Assembly (NCBI GenBank): GCA_002708925.1
Contig: PAPN01000019.1
Location: forward strand, 1-32,196
Length of the DNA: 32,196 nucleotides
Direction of reading: 5' to 3'
Source: Paracoccaceae bacterium
Lineage (GTDB): Bacteria > Pseudomonadota > Alphaproteobacteria > Rhodobacterales > Rhodobacteraceae
In this document: one piece after another, positions 7,887 to 15,892 of the stretch
Layout: each line of letters starts with the position of its first letter
How positions within the stretch are numbered: position 1 is the first letter of the stretch
Notes under the pieces: model-generated
The model's input: the letters and a program-made list of their open reading frames with translations, nothing else
Databases searched by the model: none
What the model was told of the DNA's origin: nothing
Made by a program: the position numbers and the translations under genes

Positions 7887-8414
7887 ATGAACGAAAAATC
7901 TGATTCCGCGTTGAAAGACGACGGTTTGACCCAATATAACGAGCGCATTGCTCGCTTGGTACGTCTTGCGGCAAGAGGGTTTAACCGTGCGTTGCAGTTG
8001 CGGTTACAGACGCAAAATGTGACTTTCGGGCAGTGGATATTCCTTCGAATCCTTTGGCAGGAAGATGGTTTGTCGCAACGAGAGTTAAGCGAAAGAGCAC
8101 ATCTGACAGAGCCTACTGCGCATACTGCACTCAGCCGAATGGAAGAGCTTGGATATATTGAACGCCGCAATGTGGCTGGGAACCGTCGTCGTCAGCATGC
8201 TTTCCTCACGGAAAAAGGTTGGGAGTTGCGGGAGCTCCTGGAGCCTTTGGCACACGAAGTGAATAACGCCGCCATCAGAGGCCTGAGTGGTGCCGAAGAG
8301 AAAACATTGCGCAAGGCCCTTGCTGTAATGATTCGAAACCTTGAAGATGATGAGGAAAAAGCTGCTTTGAGCGGTGTCCGCGTCCCACCGACCAGAAGTA
8401 ACCTTGGATCCTGA
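7887..8414 (+). CDS. MarR-family transcriptional regulator
   Basis: This 175-residue protein has the winged-helix layout of the MarR family. The recognition helix-turn-helix is at about residues 62-93 (LSQRELSERAHLTEPTAHTA, then LSRMEELGYIERR), followed by a basic wing (NVAGNRRRQHAFLTEKG, 95-111) and terminal helices for dimerisation. MarR proteins commonly repress catabolic genes and release DNA on binding an aromatic ligand. It is the only intact regulator gene in the window and directly precedes the TRAP transporter genes. It is therefore the best candidate to bind the TAG-N4-CTA operators, but this is inference and the ligand is unknown. No copy of that operator was seen in front of its own gene, where a different inverted repeat lies at 7761-7786. 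Confidence 0.92.
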   Translation: MNEKSDSALKDDGLTQYNERIARLVRLAARGFNRALQLRLQTQNVTFGQWIFLRILWQEDGLSQRELSERAHLTEPTAHTALSRMEELGYIERRNVAGNRRRQHAFLTEKGWELRELLEPLAHEVNNAAIRGLSGAEEKTLRKALAVMIRNLEDDEEKAALSGVRVPPTRSNLGS

Positions 8415-8441
8415 AGGTCTCTTTAGCTTCATCTGCGATAG

Positions 8442-8460
8442 CCGGGCCTTTTAGGCTCGG
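8442..8460 (+). terminator. Weak hairpin after marR
   Basis: CCGGGCC (8442-8448) pairs with GGCTCGG (8454-8460), with one G-U pair, around loop TTTTA. It lies 28 bp after the marR stop. There is no T-run after the stem, so confidence is limited. Confidence 0.4.
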
Positions 8461-8655
8461 GTGATTCCGTTGGGCTACTTCCGCTGAGATGTATGGTTTT
8501 GGGGAAGCTCTGAGAGAGTTCGGAATAGTCTTGTGCTAGGCCTTGGGCGTGCTGCAACCTTATGTGAGTAGGGGTTTGGATGCTCTGCGAGAGCGTTCAA
8601 GCCATTCGCAGTTCTTAACCTAAATTTTTGGACGGTGTCTCGGTTTCGATCATGG

Positions 8656-8684
8656 TTGACGCAAAGTTCGGTTTTTAATAATGA
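8656..8684 (+). promoter_or_regulatory. Candidate upstream promoter of the TRAP genes
   Basis: TTGACG (8656-8661) and TAATGA (8679-8684) are spaced by 17 bp, a plausible sigma-70 promoter reading toward the binding-protein gene. A second candidate -10, TATGAT (8716-8721), lies inside the downstream operator, so two start sites are possible. The rest of 8461-8655 holds no gene that could be recognised. Confidence 0.5.
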
Positions 8685-8691
8685 TCTATAA

Positions 8692-8719
8692 GATAGATAT
8701 CTAAATTTAGAAATCTATG
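8692..8719 (+). promoter_or_regulatory. Two abutting TAG-N4-CTA operators before the TRAP genes
   Basis: GATAGATATCTAAA (8692-8705) is followed without a gap by TTTAGAAATCTATG (8706-8719). Each is a 14-mer with core TAG-N4-CTA. TATGAT (8716-8721) starts at base 11 of the second copy, the same offset as in the oxygenase, reductase and usp promoters. Further symmetry includes ATCTAT-AAG-ATAGAT at 8684-8698 and the palindrome TCTAAATTTAGA at 8700-8711. Binding here should block the promoter. Confidence 0.7.
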
Positions 8720-8741
8720 ATAATATGACAGGGAGGAAACC

Positions 8742-9731
8742 ATGAAAAAGCAAATCAAGGCTGCCGTTGCGGCGCTGAGCATCTCCGTTATCGGGACCGG
8801 CGTCATGGCGGACAGCGTCAACGTCACGTTGTCCGGGGGGAGTCCGTCAGGTCTTTGGTCGCTGCTGGGCGCAGGGATCGACCGGGCTGTGAAGGTTGAC
8901 GATGCAAGCGGTGTCGTGACCTACCAGGCCACTGGTGGCGGTTTCGCAAATATCGGTCTGCTGGGTGCAAACCGGACCGATCTGGGTCTGGCCCATGATG
9001 CAGAAATCAAGCTGGCGCTAGCGGGTGATGAGCCGTTCAAGGCGCCCATCGAGAACCTTCAGGCAATCGGGTACATGTACAACTGGGCCCCGATGCATTT
9101 CTTCATCAAGAAGTCTCTTGCCGAAGAGTATAACATCGACAGCATCGACGACTTGGCGAAGTCGGGCGCTGCAATCCGTGTGGCGAACAACAACGCAGGT
9201 AACATCGTGGCCAATATTGCCACTTTCATGCTGGAAGAAGCAGGCTATGACGAAGGAACGATTGAAGCGAATGGCGGCGTTCTGGTGCGTGGCGGTTCGT
9301 CCCAGCAGGCAGACCTGATCAGCGATGGCCGTACGGATATGGTGATCAACGGTATCTTCGTTGGGCACTCGTCGTTCCGCAAGGTTGATGAAGGCAACGA
9401 CGTTGTTCTGCTGAGCGTGCCTCAGGATATCATCGAAAAGACCAATGAGCGTTTTGGCACCGGGACCTACGTCATTCCCGCCGGAAACTATAAGAACCAG
9501 ACTTCCGATGTTATCACGCTGGCACTTGGCGCGATGGTAATCACCTCTGATGCCTTGCCCGAAGAAACCGGTTACATGCTGGCCAAGAGCATTGCCTCGA
9601 ACATTGATGAAATCCGCGGCGTTCATAACGCAATGAAACAGCTCTCAACTGAGTTGCTGGTTTCGCAGAGAACGCTGCCGTTCCACCCGGGCGCGAAGCG
9701 CGCCTACATGGAGCTGGGGCTTCTCAAGTAA
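8742..9731 (+). CDS. TAXI-family TRAP transporter substrate-binding protein
   Basis: This periplasmic solute receptor of a TRAP uptake system has 329 residues, typical of the TAXI family. An N-terminal signal peptide is clear: KKQIK, then a hydrophobic stretch, with probable cleavage after VMA (about residue 23). The mature start NVTLSGGSPSGLWSLLGAGI matches the conserved TAXI opening, and YQATGGGFANI and GGSSQQADLISDGRTDMV are further family features. A strong ribosome-binding site, GGGAGG, precedes the ATG. It is followed by a hairpin and then its permease. Because it lies beside phthalate-pathway genes and shares their operator, an aromatic dicarboxylate is the likely ligand, but no residue proves this. 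Confidence 0.93.
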   Translation: MKKQIKAAVAALSISVIGTGVMADSVNVTLSGGSPSGLWSLLGAGIDRAVKVDDASGVVTYQATGGGFANIGLLGANRTDLGLAHDAEIKLALAGDEPFKAPIENLQAIGYMYNWAPMHFFIKKSLAEEYNIDSIDDLAKSGAAIRVANNNAGNIVANIATFMLEEAGYDEGTIEANGGVLVRGGSSQQADLISDGRTDMVINGIFVGHSSFRKVDEGNDVVLLSVPQDIIEKTNERFGTGTYVIPAGNYKNQTSDVITLALGAMVITSDALPEETGYMLAKSIASNIDEIRGVHNAMKQLSTELLVSQRTLPFHPGAKRAYMELGLLK

Positions 9732-9748
9732 GCCTTCGGAAAACAATG

Positions 9749-9774
9749 CCGGTGCGCTGACCAAAGCGCACCGG
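9749..9774 (+). terminator. Hairpin between binding protein and permease
   Basis: CCGGTGCGCT (9749-9758) and AGCGCACCGG (9765-9774) form a perfect 10-bp stem with a 6-base loop, followed by a weak T-containing stretch. Placed between the two transporter genes, it probably acts as a partial terminator or a 3'-end mRNA stabiliser, so that more binding protein than permease is made. Confidence 0.7.
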
Positions 9775-9887
9775 ATTCGTTTGCAAGAGTGCCTCTGTCG
9801 TGCTCTGGCCGTGCTGATCACGGGCAGTAGGATGATTTTGCGCACTCAAAGCTGACCTAACCTCACAAACATGGAAATGGTGCCAGC

Positions 9888-11786
9888 ATGAATTTCCCTT
9901 CTCTTACCGAAACTGGACGCCGTCGGAAGCTAGAGCCACCCATGCGGACCGTCGTCATGGTTCTGGCCGCGGCGTTCGCGGCATGGGTGATTCACTCTAA
10001 TCTGTTCATTATCGCAGACCCGCTCATTCAGGGGATCCTGTTCGTATCCGGGATTTTCACGATTCTCTTCTTGGCGATTGGTGCAACCGCGAAAGCGCCA
10101 GATAGCATTCCATTTTATGACTGGATGTTGTCTGCGCTCAGCTTGGCCTGCGGGATTTACTTCTATGTAAGCTCTGGCGAGATTTCGGACCGTATCAGCC
10201 TGCTGGACCAGTTCACGACGGATCAGTTGTTCTTTGGGTCGTCACTGCTGTTCCTGACCATCGAAGCCACGCGCCGGACAACTGGCTTGGGGCTGACAGG
10301 CGTTGTGATGCTGTTCCTGATTTACAACCTTTTTGGCTATCTTCTGCCGCCGCCGTTCGGGCATCGCGTCAGCGAGTTCAGCTATCTGCTCGATATTCTG
10401 ATCTTCACCACAGATGGGTTGTTCGGTGTCCCGCTTCAGGTTGTGGCAAGTTACGTCTTCCTGTTCGTGATGTTCGGGACTTTCCTTGCCAAGGCTGGGG
10501 GAGGGGACTTCTTTTTCAACCTGGCGGCTCTGGTCACCGGGGGCGCACGAGGCGGCCCTGCAAAGATCGCCATCATTTCGTCGGGTCTGTATGGAACCAT
10601 GTCTGGTAGCCCAACCTCGGATGTTGTGGCCACGGGGTCCATCACGATCCCGGTGATGAAGCGCTTGGGCTATAAGGCCCGGTTTGCGGGTGCGGTTGAA
10701 GTTGCGGCGTCCACGGGGGGCAGTGCCATGCCGCCGATTATGGGTTCGGCTGCCTTCATCATGGCAGAGTATTCGGGTATCTCGTACAATGCGATCGTGC
10801 TTGCCGCGCTTATTCCTGCGTTGCTGTACTATATGGGCGTGTTTACCCAGGTGCACTTCCGCGCAGTGAAATACGATCTGCGGCCTTCTCAGGATGAAAT
10901 CCCGACGACGAAGGAAACGTTCAGAACCGGCTGGGTTTTCTTGCTGCCCATTATCGGGATCATTGTGGCGCTGATACTTGGCTATTCGCCGACCTTCACC
11001 GCAGGTGTCGGTGTTCTGGTGACAATCCTTGCGTCGATGATCCTCAAGCAAACGCGGATGTCGTTGTGGGCAATGGTGGAAGGCCTTGGCACAACCACCC
11101 TGCAAATTTTGCCTGTCGCTGGGGCATGTGCTGCTGCTGGTCTGGTTATTGGTGGCCTGTCTATGACAGGATTGGGGATGAAATCGGCTAACGTGATCCT
11201 GACGGTCAGTAATGCGCAGCCGCTGTTGACGCTAGTGATTGCTGCTGTGGTGACCATTGTGCTGGGCTTGGGTATGCCGACTCCGAGTGCGTATATTCTG
11301 GCGGCTGTGCTTGTCGGCCCCGCTCTTTCCAAGCTGGGTTTCCCTCTGCTGCCGAGCCAGATGTTCCTGCTCTACTATGCAATCCTGTCTGCTTTGACGC
11401 CGCCAATCGCTGTGGCTGCAATCGCAGCGTCTGCGATTGCTGATGACGATCCATTCAAGATCGCATTCTCGGCTGTGCGGCTTGCAATTGTTGGCTTCCT
11501 TCTGCCGTTCGCTTTTGTCTGGAACCCCGGCATCGTTCTTGAGCTTGGTCCGTTGGCAAATACGCTTGCTGTTATTGGTGCCGTTGCTGGTGCTCTTGCA
11601 GTCTCGGCGTCAATGGAAGGCTTTATCAAAACCCAGCTCAGCTCGTTGGAGCGAGGTCTCCTGACGATTTTTGCAATTGGCGCGGTTAGCCCGTACTTCG
11701 CGGTCTCAATTGTGTGTACCTTGCTTATCATCGCTCTGGTTGGACGACAGGCCTTGTTGAAGGAAGAAGTCCCCGCAAGCGGGTAA
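9888..11786 (+). CDS. TRAP transporter fused permease (TAXI type)
   Basis: This 632-residue inner-membrane protein has many hydrophobic segments over its whole length, in the fused small-plus-large (DctQM) arrangement normal for TAXI systems. The N-terminal helices (about residues 20-130) form the small-subunit part. The rest carries the DctM signatures, such as GGARGGPAKIAIISSGLYG, SGSPTSDVVATG, AASTGGSAMPPIMGSAAF and GLGMPTPSAYI. It would use an ion gradient to import the solute delivered by the binding protein upstream. The ATG at 9888 follows GGAAATGG, and the gene lies 156 bp downstream of its partner, with a hairpin between. A terminator-like hairpin follows. Confidence 0.94.
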   Translation: MNFPSLTETGRRRKLEPPMRTVVMVLAAAFAAWVIHSNLFIIADPLIQGILFVSGIFTILFLAIGATAKAPDSIPFYDWMLSALSLACGIYFYVSSGEISDRISLLDQFTTDQLFFGSSLLFLTIEATRRTTGLGLTGVVMLFLIYNLFGYLLPPPFGHRVSEFSYLLDILIFTTDGLFGVPLQVVASYVFLFVMFGTFLAKAGGGDFFFNLAALVTGGARGGPAKIAIISSGLYGTMSGSPTSDVVATGSITIPVMKRLGYKARFAGAVEVAASTGGSAMPPIMGSAAFIMAEYSGISYNAIVLAALIPALLYYMGVFTQVHFRAVKYDLRPSQDEIPTTKETFRTGWVFLLPIIGIIVALILGYSPTFTAGVGVLVTILASMILKQTRMSLWAMVEGLGTTTLQILPVAGACAAAGLVIGGLSMTGLGMKSANVILTVSNAQPLLTLVIAAVVTIVLGLGMPTPSAYILAAVLVGPALSKLGFPLLPSQMFLLYYAILSALTPPIAVAAIAASAIADDDPFKIAFSAVRLAIVGFLLPFAFVWNPGIVLELGPLANTLAVIGAVAGALAVSASMEGFIKTQLSSLERGLLTIFAIGAVSPYFAVSIVCTLLIIALVGRQALLKEEVPASG

Positions 11787-11823
11787 CGTCAGCCACGTGT
11801 AATGTGCTGAATGCGAATCCAAA

Positions 11824-11847
11824 GTGGCCGCCAGGTTTGGCGGCTAC
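11824..11847 (+). terminator. Hairpin after TRAP permease
   Basis: GTGGCCGCCA (11824-11833) pairs with TGGCGGCTAC (11838-11847), with one G-U pair, around loop GGTT. The sequence after it, TTGCCGTTTTG, is only partly T-rich. It lies 38 bp after the permease stop. Confidence 0.55.
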
Positions 11848-12178
11848 TTGCCGTTTTGACTGAGAGACGGAAAAGTTTCAGGCCGCGTCTTTGGTTCCAA
11901 TCGCGGTCTGTTCGGATGACTGTCTGCGGGCTTTTTTGCCCAAGAGGTTATTGATCAAAATACACTTCGGTGATTCTGATCGATGCAGGGAGCTGCGCAA
12001 GCGGGGTGTACGAATCCCGAGGCCATAGAACAACCAGAGAGGAACCGGCAGAGCAGATCTGTATGAACACAAGGCCCGATCATGCGCGGAATAATACCAA
12101 TTGCTCGCAAACCCATAAGTAGTTTTATTTACGTGGGTTTTTCTTACTTGTGAGGTGAAGGGAATATCGCTCTGACCA
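11848..12178. other. Intergenic stretch without a recognisable gene
   Basis: Between the permease terminator and the oxygenase promoter there is no convincing gene. A 64-codon minus-strand frame (11878-12072) exists, but its sequence was not recognised and it has no clear ribosome-binding site. It may be a decayed remnant. Confidence 0.5.
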
Positions 12179-12207
12179 TTGACAGACTAAACTTAGAGAG
12201 CTAAGAA
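12179..12207 (+). promoter_or_regulatory. Promoter and TAG-N4-CTA operator of the oxygenase gene
   Basis: TTGACA (12179-12184) and TAAGAA (12202-12207) are 17 bp apart. The operator CTTAGAGAGCTAAG (12192-12205), a perfect inverted repeat with a 4-bp centre, fills the end of the spacer and overlaps the -10. Its first base is 13 bp after the first base of the -35, exactly as in the reductase promoter at 14894. The gene starts about 60 bp downstream. Confidence 0.72.
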
Positions 12208-12268
12208 TAATGGCGTTTCCCAATAAAATTTCGCAAATTCTGATGCGGCGACCTGTGGAGGAGATTCA

Positions 12269-13549
12269 ATGCTTACACCTGAAGAAAATGAACTGCTGAC
12301 GCGCGTGACCGGTGATGCACCGATGGCACGTCTTATGCGTCAGCACTGGACCCCTGTATGCCTGATTGAAGAAGTGGAAGAGCCCGACGGCAAGCCGCTT
12401 CGTGTTGAGGTGCTCGGGGAAAGCTATGTAGCGTTCCGCGACACCAAAGGGCGTCTTGGCCTGCTTGATGAACTTTGCCCGCACCGCAAGGCATCGCTGG
12501 TCTATGGCCGGAACGAAGAATGCGGGCTGCGGTGTCTGTATCACGGGTGGAAAATGGATGTTGATGGCAATGTCGTTGCCATGTCTTCCGAACCCGAAGG
12601 TAGCCCCCTTATGGATAAGGTGAAGCATCGCTCTTATCCTGTGAAAGAATGGGGTGGTTTCGTTTGGGCCTGGCTGGGTGACAAAGAAGATATGCCTGAA
12701 TTCCAGCCGCCGGCGTTTGCCCCGCGCGAGGATTCGGCGATCGCTATCCTTAAAATCCGCATTCCCGCAAACTGGGCGCAGATCCACGAAGGTCAGATCG
12801 ACAGTGCCCACTCGTCCTCGCTGCACTCGTCGGACATGGTTCCGGCCCGCGTGGAAGGTGCTGCTGCCGATGAAAAATCCTGGTACCGTCCCTCGACGGA
12901 CAAGTCTCCGCGTATGCAGACAGAGACAACCAGCTACGGGTTCCACTATGCTGCAATCCGTACGCCGATCAAAAACGCGGCGACCCATAACTATATCCGT
13001 GTGACCGAATTTGTTGCGCCCTACTATTCGTTGATCCCACCGAACAACAACTATCGTGTGGCGGCCGTTATCGTGCCGATCAATGATGAAGAGACCGCGT
13101 TCCACTTCATCGCTTGGGATGGCCCGAATGTGCCGTCGACCGAAGAATGGCGCAAGTTTACCCATGCTGTTCCAGGAGTGGATGTTGACGACAAGTGGCG
13201 CTGCCTGCGGACTGTCGAGAACGACTTCTTGCAAGACCGTGATGCCATGAAAGAAGGTAACTTCACTGGGATCAAAGGTATTCCGAACCAAGATATCGCC
13301 ATGTGGGTGTCGATGGGCGCGCGCGTTCAGCGCCATACCGATGTGCTTGGTGCTTCGGACCTGGCTATCGTCGAGTTCCGTCGCTTGATGGCGGATGCCG
13401 CCAAGAAAGTGGCAGAGGGTGGCAAAGCAATCGGCACCGATTATGAAATCCCGCAAAGCATGATCAACTCTCATGAAGGCGTTTATCCGAAAGATGTGGA
13501 TTGGCGCACCTTGCTGAATACTTCGGGCAAAACAGCCGCAGCTGAATAA
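12269..13549 (+). CDS. pht3: Rieske oxygenase, phthalate 4,5-dioxygenase-type terminal component
   Basis: It would add O2 to phthalate to give the cis-4,5-dihydrodiol, receiving electrons from the reductase encoded at 14954. Length is 426 residues. The Rieske 2Fe-2S ligands are C70-x-H72 (CPHR) and C89-x2-H92 (CLYHGW). The mononuclear iron site shows D178, H181 and H186 (IDSAHSSSLH), with an Asp further on (D358 or D364 in RHTDVLGASDLA). The order and positions match single-subunit phthalate dioxygenase (PDO/OphA2/Pht3), in which Asp178 is a studied residue as far as I recall. GGAGGAG? is not exact, but the GTGGAGGAG-like stretch before the ATG is a good ribosome-binding site. It is transcribed alone, from its own operator promoter to a terminator at 13572. 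The exact substrate, phthalate or a related aromatic acid, is inferred from the pathway partners. Confidence 0.9.
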   Translation: MLTPEENELLTRVTGDAPMARLMRQHWTPVCLIEEVEEPDGKPLRVEVLGESYVAFRDTKGRLGLLDELCPHRKASLVYGRNEECGLRCLYHGWKMDVDGNVVAMSSEPEGSPLMDKVKHRSYPVKEWGGFVWAWLGDKEDMPEFQPPAFAPREDSAIAILKIRIPANWAQIHEGQIDSAHSSSLHSSDMVPARVEGAAADEKSWYRPSTDKSPRMQTETTSYGFHYAAIRTPIKNAATHNYIRVTEFVAPYYSLIPPNNNYRVAAVIVPINDEETAFHFIAWDGPNVPSTEEWRKFTHAVPGVDVDDKWRCLRTVENDFLQDRDAMKEGNFTGIKGIPNQDIAMWVSMGARVQRHTDVLGASDLAIVEFRRLMADAAKKVAEGGKAIGTDYEIPQSMINSHEGVYPKDVDWRTLLNTSGKTAAAE

Positions 13550-13571
13550 CCGGTCCGACGTTTGCAAACAG

Positions 13572-13607
13572 ATCCGCCCGGGGCCGCATAGACCTTGGGC
13601 GGATTTT
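13572..13607 (+). terminator. Rho-independent terminator after the oxygenase gene
   Basis: ATCCGCCC (13572-13579) pairs perfectly with GGGCGGAT (13597-13604), followed by TTTGATT. The 17-base apical region can pair partly. It lies 22 bp after the oxygenase stop and separates it from the FMN oxidase remnant. Confidence 0.65.
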
Positions 13608-13667
13608 GATTCTGGCCCTGAGCATGGTTGGTGGCCATGTTGAAATTGGCAGGAGGCAGGAGGCCGG

Positions 13668-14852
13668 ATGCGGCAAGAAGTAAACATCGAAGATTTTCGC
13701 ACCCGAGCCAGGCGGAGTTTGCCCCGTGTGGTATTTGATTTTCTGGATGGTGGTGCCGAGAGCGAAATCACGCTGCACAGGAACCGTAGCGCATTTGATG
13801 ATATCCGACTCAAGCCACGTATTCTCAAGGGTGGGGATGTCGATCTCTCTGTCACGCTGTTCGGTCAGAAGTATGCGGCGCCTTTCCAAATCGGACCAAC
13901 CGGCCTGAACGGGCTTTATTGGCCAGAAGGGGACTTGCACCTTGCAGCCGCAGCAAAGCAGGCCGGGGTCGCATTTACGGTTTCGACAGCGTCAAACACG
14001 ACTATGGAAGAAATCGCGTAGAAAAATAATTGGCCACTTTGGTTTCAGCTGTACCCATGGGGCAAAGAAGCATTTTCCAATGCATTGATCGAACGGGCGT
14101 CGGCTGCGGGCTACAGTGTTCTTGTAATCACTGTCGACTCGTTGGTGGGTGGCAAAAGAGAGAGGGATTTGCGGCATGGTTTCGCGCATGAAATCCGCAT
14201 GAGCCCCTCTGTCGTATTGGACGGATTGTTGCATCCGAGATGGTTCAAATCCGTATGGCTGAGCCAACATAGGCCGCGACTGCAAAATCTGGCGGCCTTT
14301 TAGGGGGATGATGTCAGCGACAAGGCGCTTGCCGAATTTACGCGGGCGCAACGAAACCCGAATTTTTCCTGGGACGATGTAAGGCGTCTTCGGAAGCTGT
14401 GGCAGGAGCCACTTGTGATTAAGGGGATCATGTGTGCTGAGGATGCAATGGCCGCACAACGCGAAGGCGCTGATGGGGTGGTTGTTTCCAACCACGGTGG
14501 CAGGCAGCTTGATGGAGCTCCGGCGACGATTGAAATTCTTTCAGAGATTGTGTCCGTCTTGGACCAACATATGACAGTTTTGCTTGATGGTGGTGTTCGG
14601 CGCGGCAGTGATATCGTCAAGGCGCTTGCGTTGGGGGCGGACGCTGTGCTGCTGGGCAGGGCACCTCTTTACGGCCTGGCGGCGCGGGGGCGTGCGGGGG
14701 TTTCCAGCGCGCTTTCGATTCTCGAAGACGAGATGCGCAGGACCATGATTTTTACGGGATGTCATGGCGTTTCGGACCTGTCTGAAGCAGGGGTTGTCAT
14801 GTCGGCCAAGGATATTGGCGGACGAGAAGACCGTTTAGGGCCAAATATGTGA
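13668..14852 (+). pseudogene. FMN-dependent alpha-hydroxy-acid dehydrogenase with two in-frame amber codons
   Basis: One reading frame of about 395 codons aligns end to end with the lactate/mandelate dehydrogenase (LldD) family. It opens NIEDFRTRARRSLPRVVFDFLDGG. Later it carries VIKGIMCAEDA, the active-site SNHGGRQLDG and the FMN-phosphate loop LDGGVRRGSDIVKALALGAD. The frame is broken only by TAG at 14019-14021 (EEIA*KNNWPLWFQLYPW) and TAG at 14301-14303 (NLAAF*GDDVSDKA), with no frameshift. Each could be one base change from a sense codon (GAG or AAG). So it is a very young pseudogene, or less likely a gene needing readthrough. It lies between the oxygenase and reductase genes, and its role in the pathway is unknown. 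Confidence 0.88.
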
Positions 14853-14893
14853 TTTCTAGACACAATTAGCGCGTGGCTGGGCGGTGCGTCCAG

Positions 14894-14922
14894 TTGACAT
14901 CTTGAACTTAGCTATCTAATTA
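14894..14922 (+). promoter_or_regulatory. Promoter and TAG-N4-CTA operator of the reductase operon
   Basis: TTGACA (14894-14899) and TAATTA (14917-14922) are 17 bp apart. The operator CTTAGCTATCTAAT (14907-14920) overlaps spacer and -10 with the same offset as at the oxygenase promoter. GGGAGG (14942-14947) then precedes the reductase ATG. Confidence 0.72.
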
Positions 14923-14953
14923 TATTTCGGAAGCGAACGGACGGGAGGACCCC

Positions 14954-15892
14954 ATGGAGCAGATCAAAATGCGCGTCGAAAAACGGCGCGATCTGACACC
15001 TACTATTGCAGAATTCACTTTGGCTCCGGTTGGCGGCGAGTCCCTGCCAGAGTTCAACCCAGGTGCACATATCACGATCGAGACACCATCGGGTGCTATG
15101 CGCCGATACTCTCTGGTAAATGATGGGAGCGACCCAAAAGAATATGTGGTCGCCATCAAGCGAGAGCCGCAGTCGCGCGGGGGGTCTGCCTCCATGCATG
15201 AGCAAGCTGTTGTCGGGACAGAGTTGAATATCGAGCACCCGGAAAACGATTTCCCGCTGACGGATGTGCAGAAATACCTCTTGATTGCCGGCGGTATCGG
15301 TATCACGCCAATCTATTCGATGGCGCGTTATCTGGATAAGAAAGGTAAGATGCTTCGGATCATTTACGTAAGCCGGAGCGCGGAAGAATCGGCCTATCTT
15401 GATGAGCTGATGAAAGATTTCGAAGGCCGGATCATCGTGCACCACGATGACGGCGATCCGAACGCTGTCTATGATTTCTGGGACGATCTGGTGACGCCGC
15501 GCGCGACCCATGTCTTCTGCTGCGGACCCAAACCGCTGATGGAAGAAATCAAAGCTTTCTCGGGTCACTGGCCCGAAGGCCGTGTCCACTTCGAGGATTT
15601 CAAGCCTGTTGATGTGGTTCGTCAGGATGACGTTGCTTTCGAAGTCGAGCTGAAGAAAAGCGGCCAAACGGTTACTGTTCCTGAGGATCGTTCTATCCTC
15701 GAAGCACTGCGTGATGCTGGCTTCGCAACAAGCAGTTCTTGCGAAAGTGGCACGTGCGGTACTTGTAAAACCCGCCTACTGGAAGGCGAGGCAGATCATC
15801 GTGATATGGTGCTGATGGAAGAAGAAAAAGGCAGCCAGATCATGATTTGCGTTTCGCGCGCCAAATCCGGGAGGCTGGTTCTTGACCTCTGA
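14954..15892 (+). CDS. pht2: Phthalate-dioxygenase-type reductase (FMN, NAD, 2Fe-2S)
   Basis: It transfers electrons from NADH through FMN and a plant-type 2Fe-2S centre to the oxygenase. The 312-residue protein has the PDR order. The flavin domain carries RRYSLVN (50-56). The NAD domain has GGIGITPI (113-120) and CCGP (189-192). The C-terminal ferredoxin domain has cysteines 263, 268, 271 (CESGTCGTC) and 299. This order, with the ferredoxin at the C-terminus, is characteristic of the phthalate dioxygenase reductase class. It heads a tight operon: its 3' end overlaps the next gene by 11 bp. It has its own operator promoter and a GGGAGG ribosome-binding site. Confidence 0.93.
   Translation: MEQIKMRVEKRRDLTPTIAEFTLAPVGGESLPEFNPGAHITIETPSGAMRRYSLVNDGSDPKEYVVAIKREPQSRGGSASMHEQAVVGTELNIEHPENDFPLTDVQKYLLIAGGIGITPIYSMARYLDKKGKMLRIIYVSRSAEESAYLDELMKDFEGRIIVHHDDGDPNAVYDFWDDLVTPRATHVFCCGPKPLMEEIKAFSGHWPEGRVHFEDFKPVDVVRQDDVAFEVELKKSGQTVTVPEDRSILEALRDAGFATSSSCESGTCGTCKTRLLEGEADHRDMVLMEEEKGSQIMICVSRAKSGRLVLDL

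Noticed and set aside
11878..12072. Minus-strand 64-codon frame as a gene
   Set aside because: No recognisable sequence family or ribosome-binding site, and it overlaps an intergenic region.
12266..13855. 529-codon minus-strand open frame opposite the oxygenase
   Set aside because: Shadow of the Rieske gene, whose metal ligands are explicit on the plus strand.
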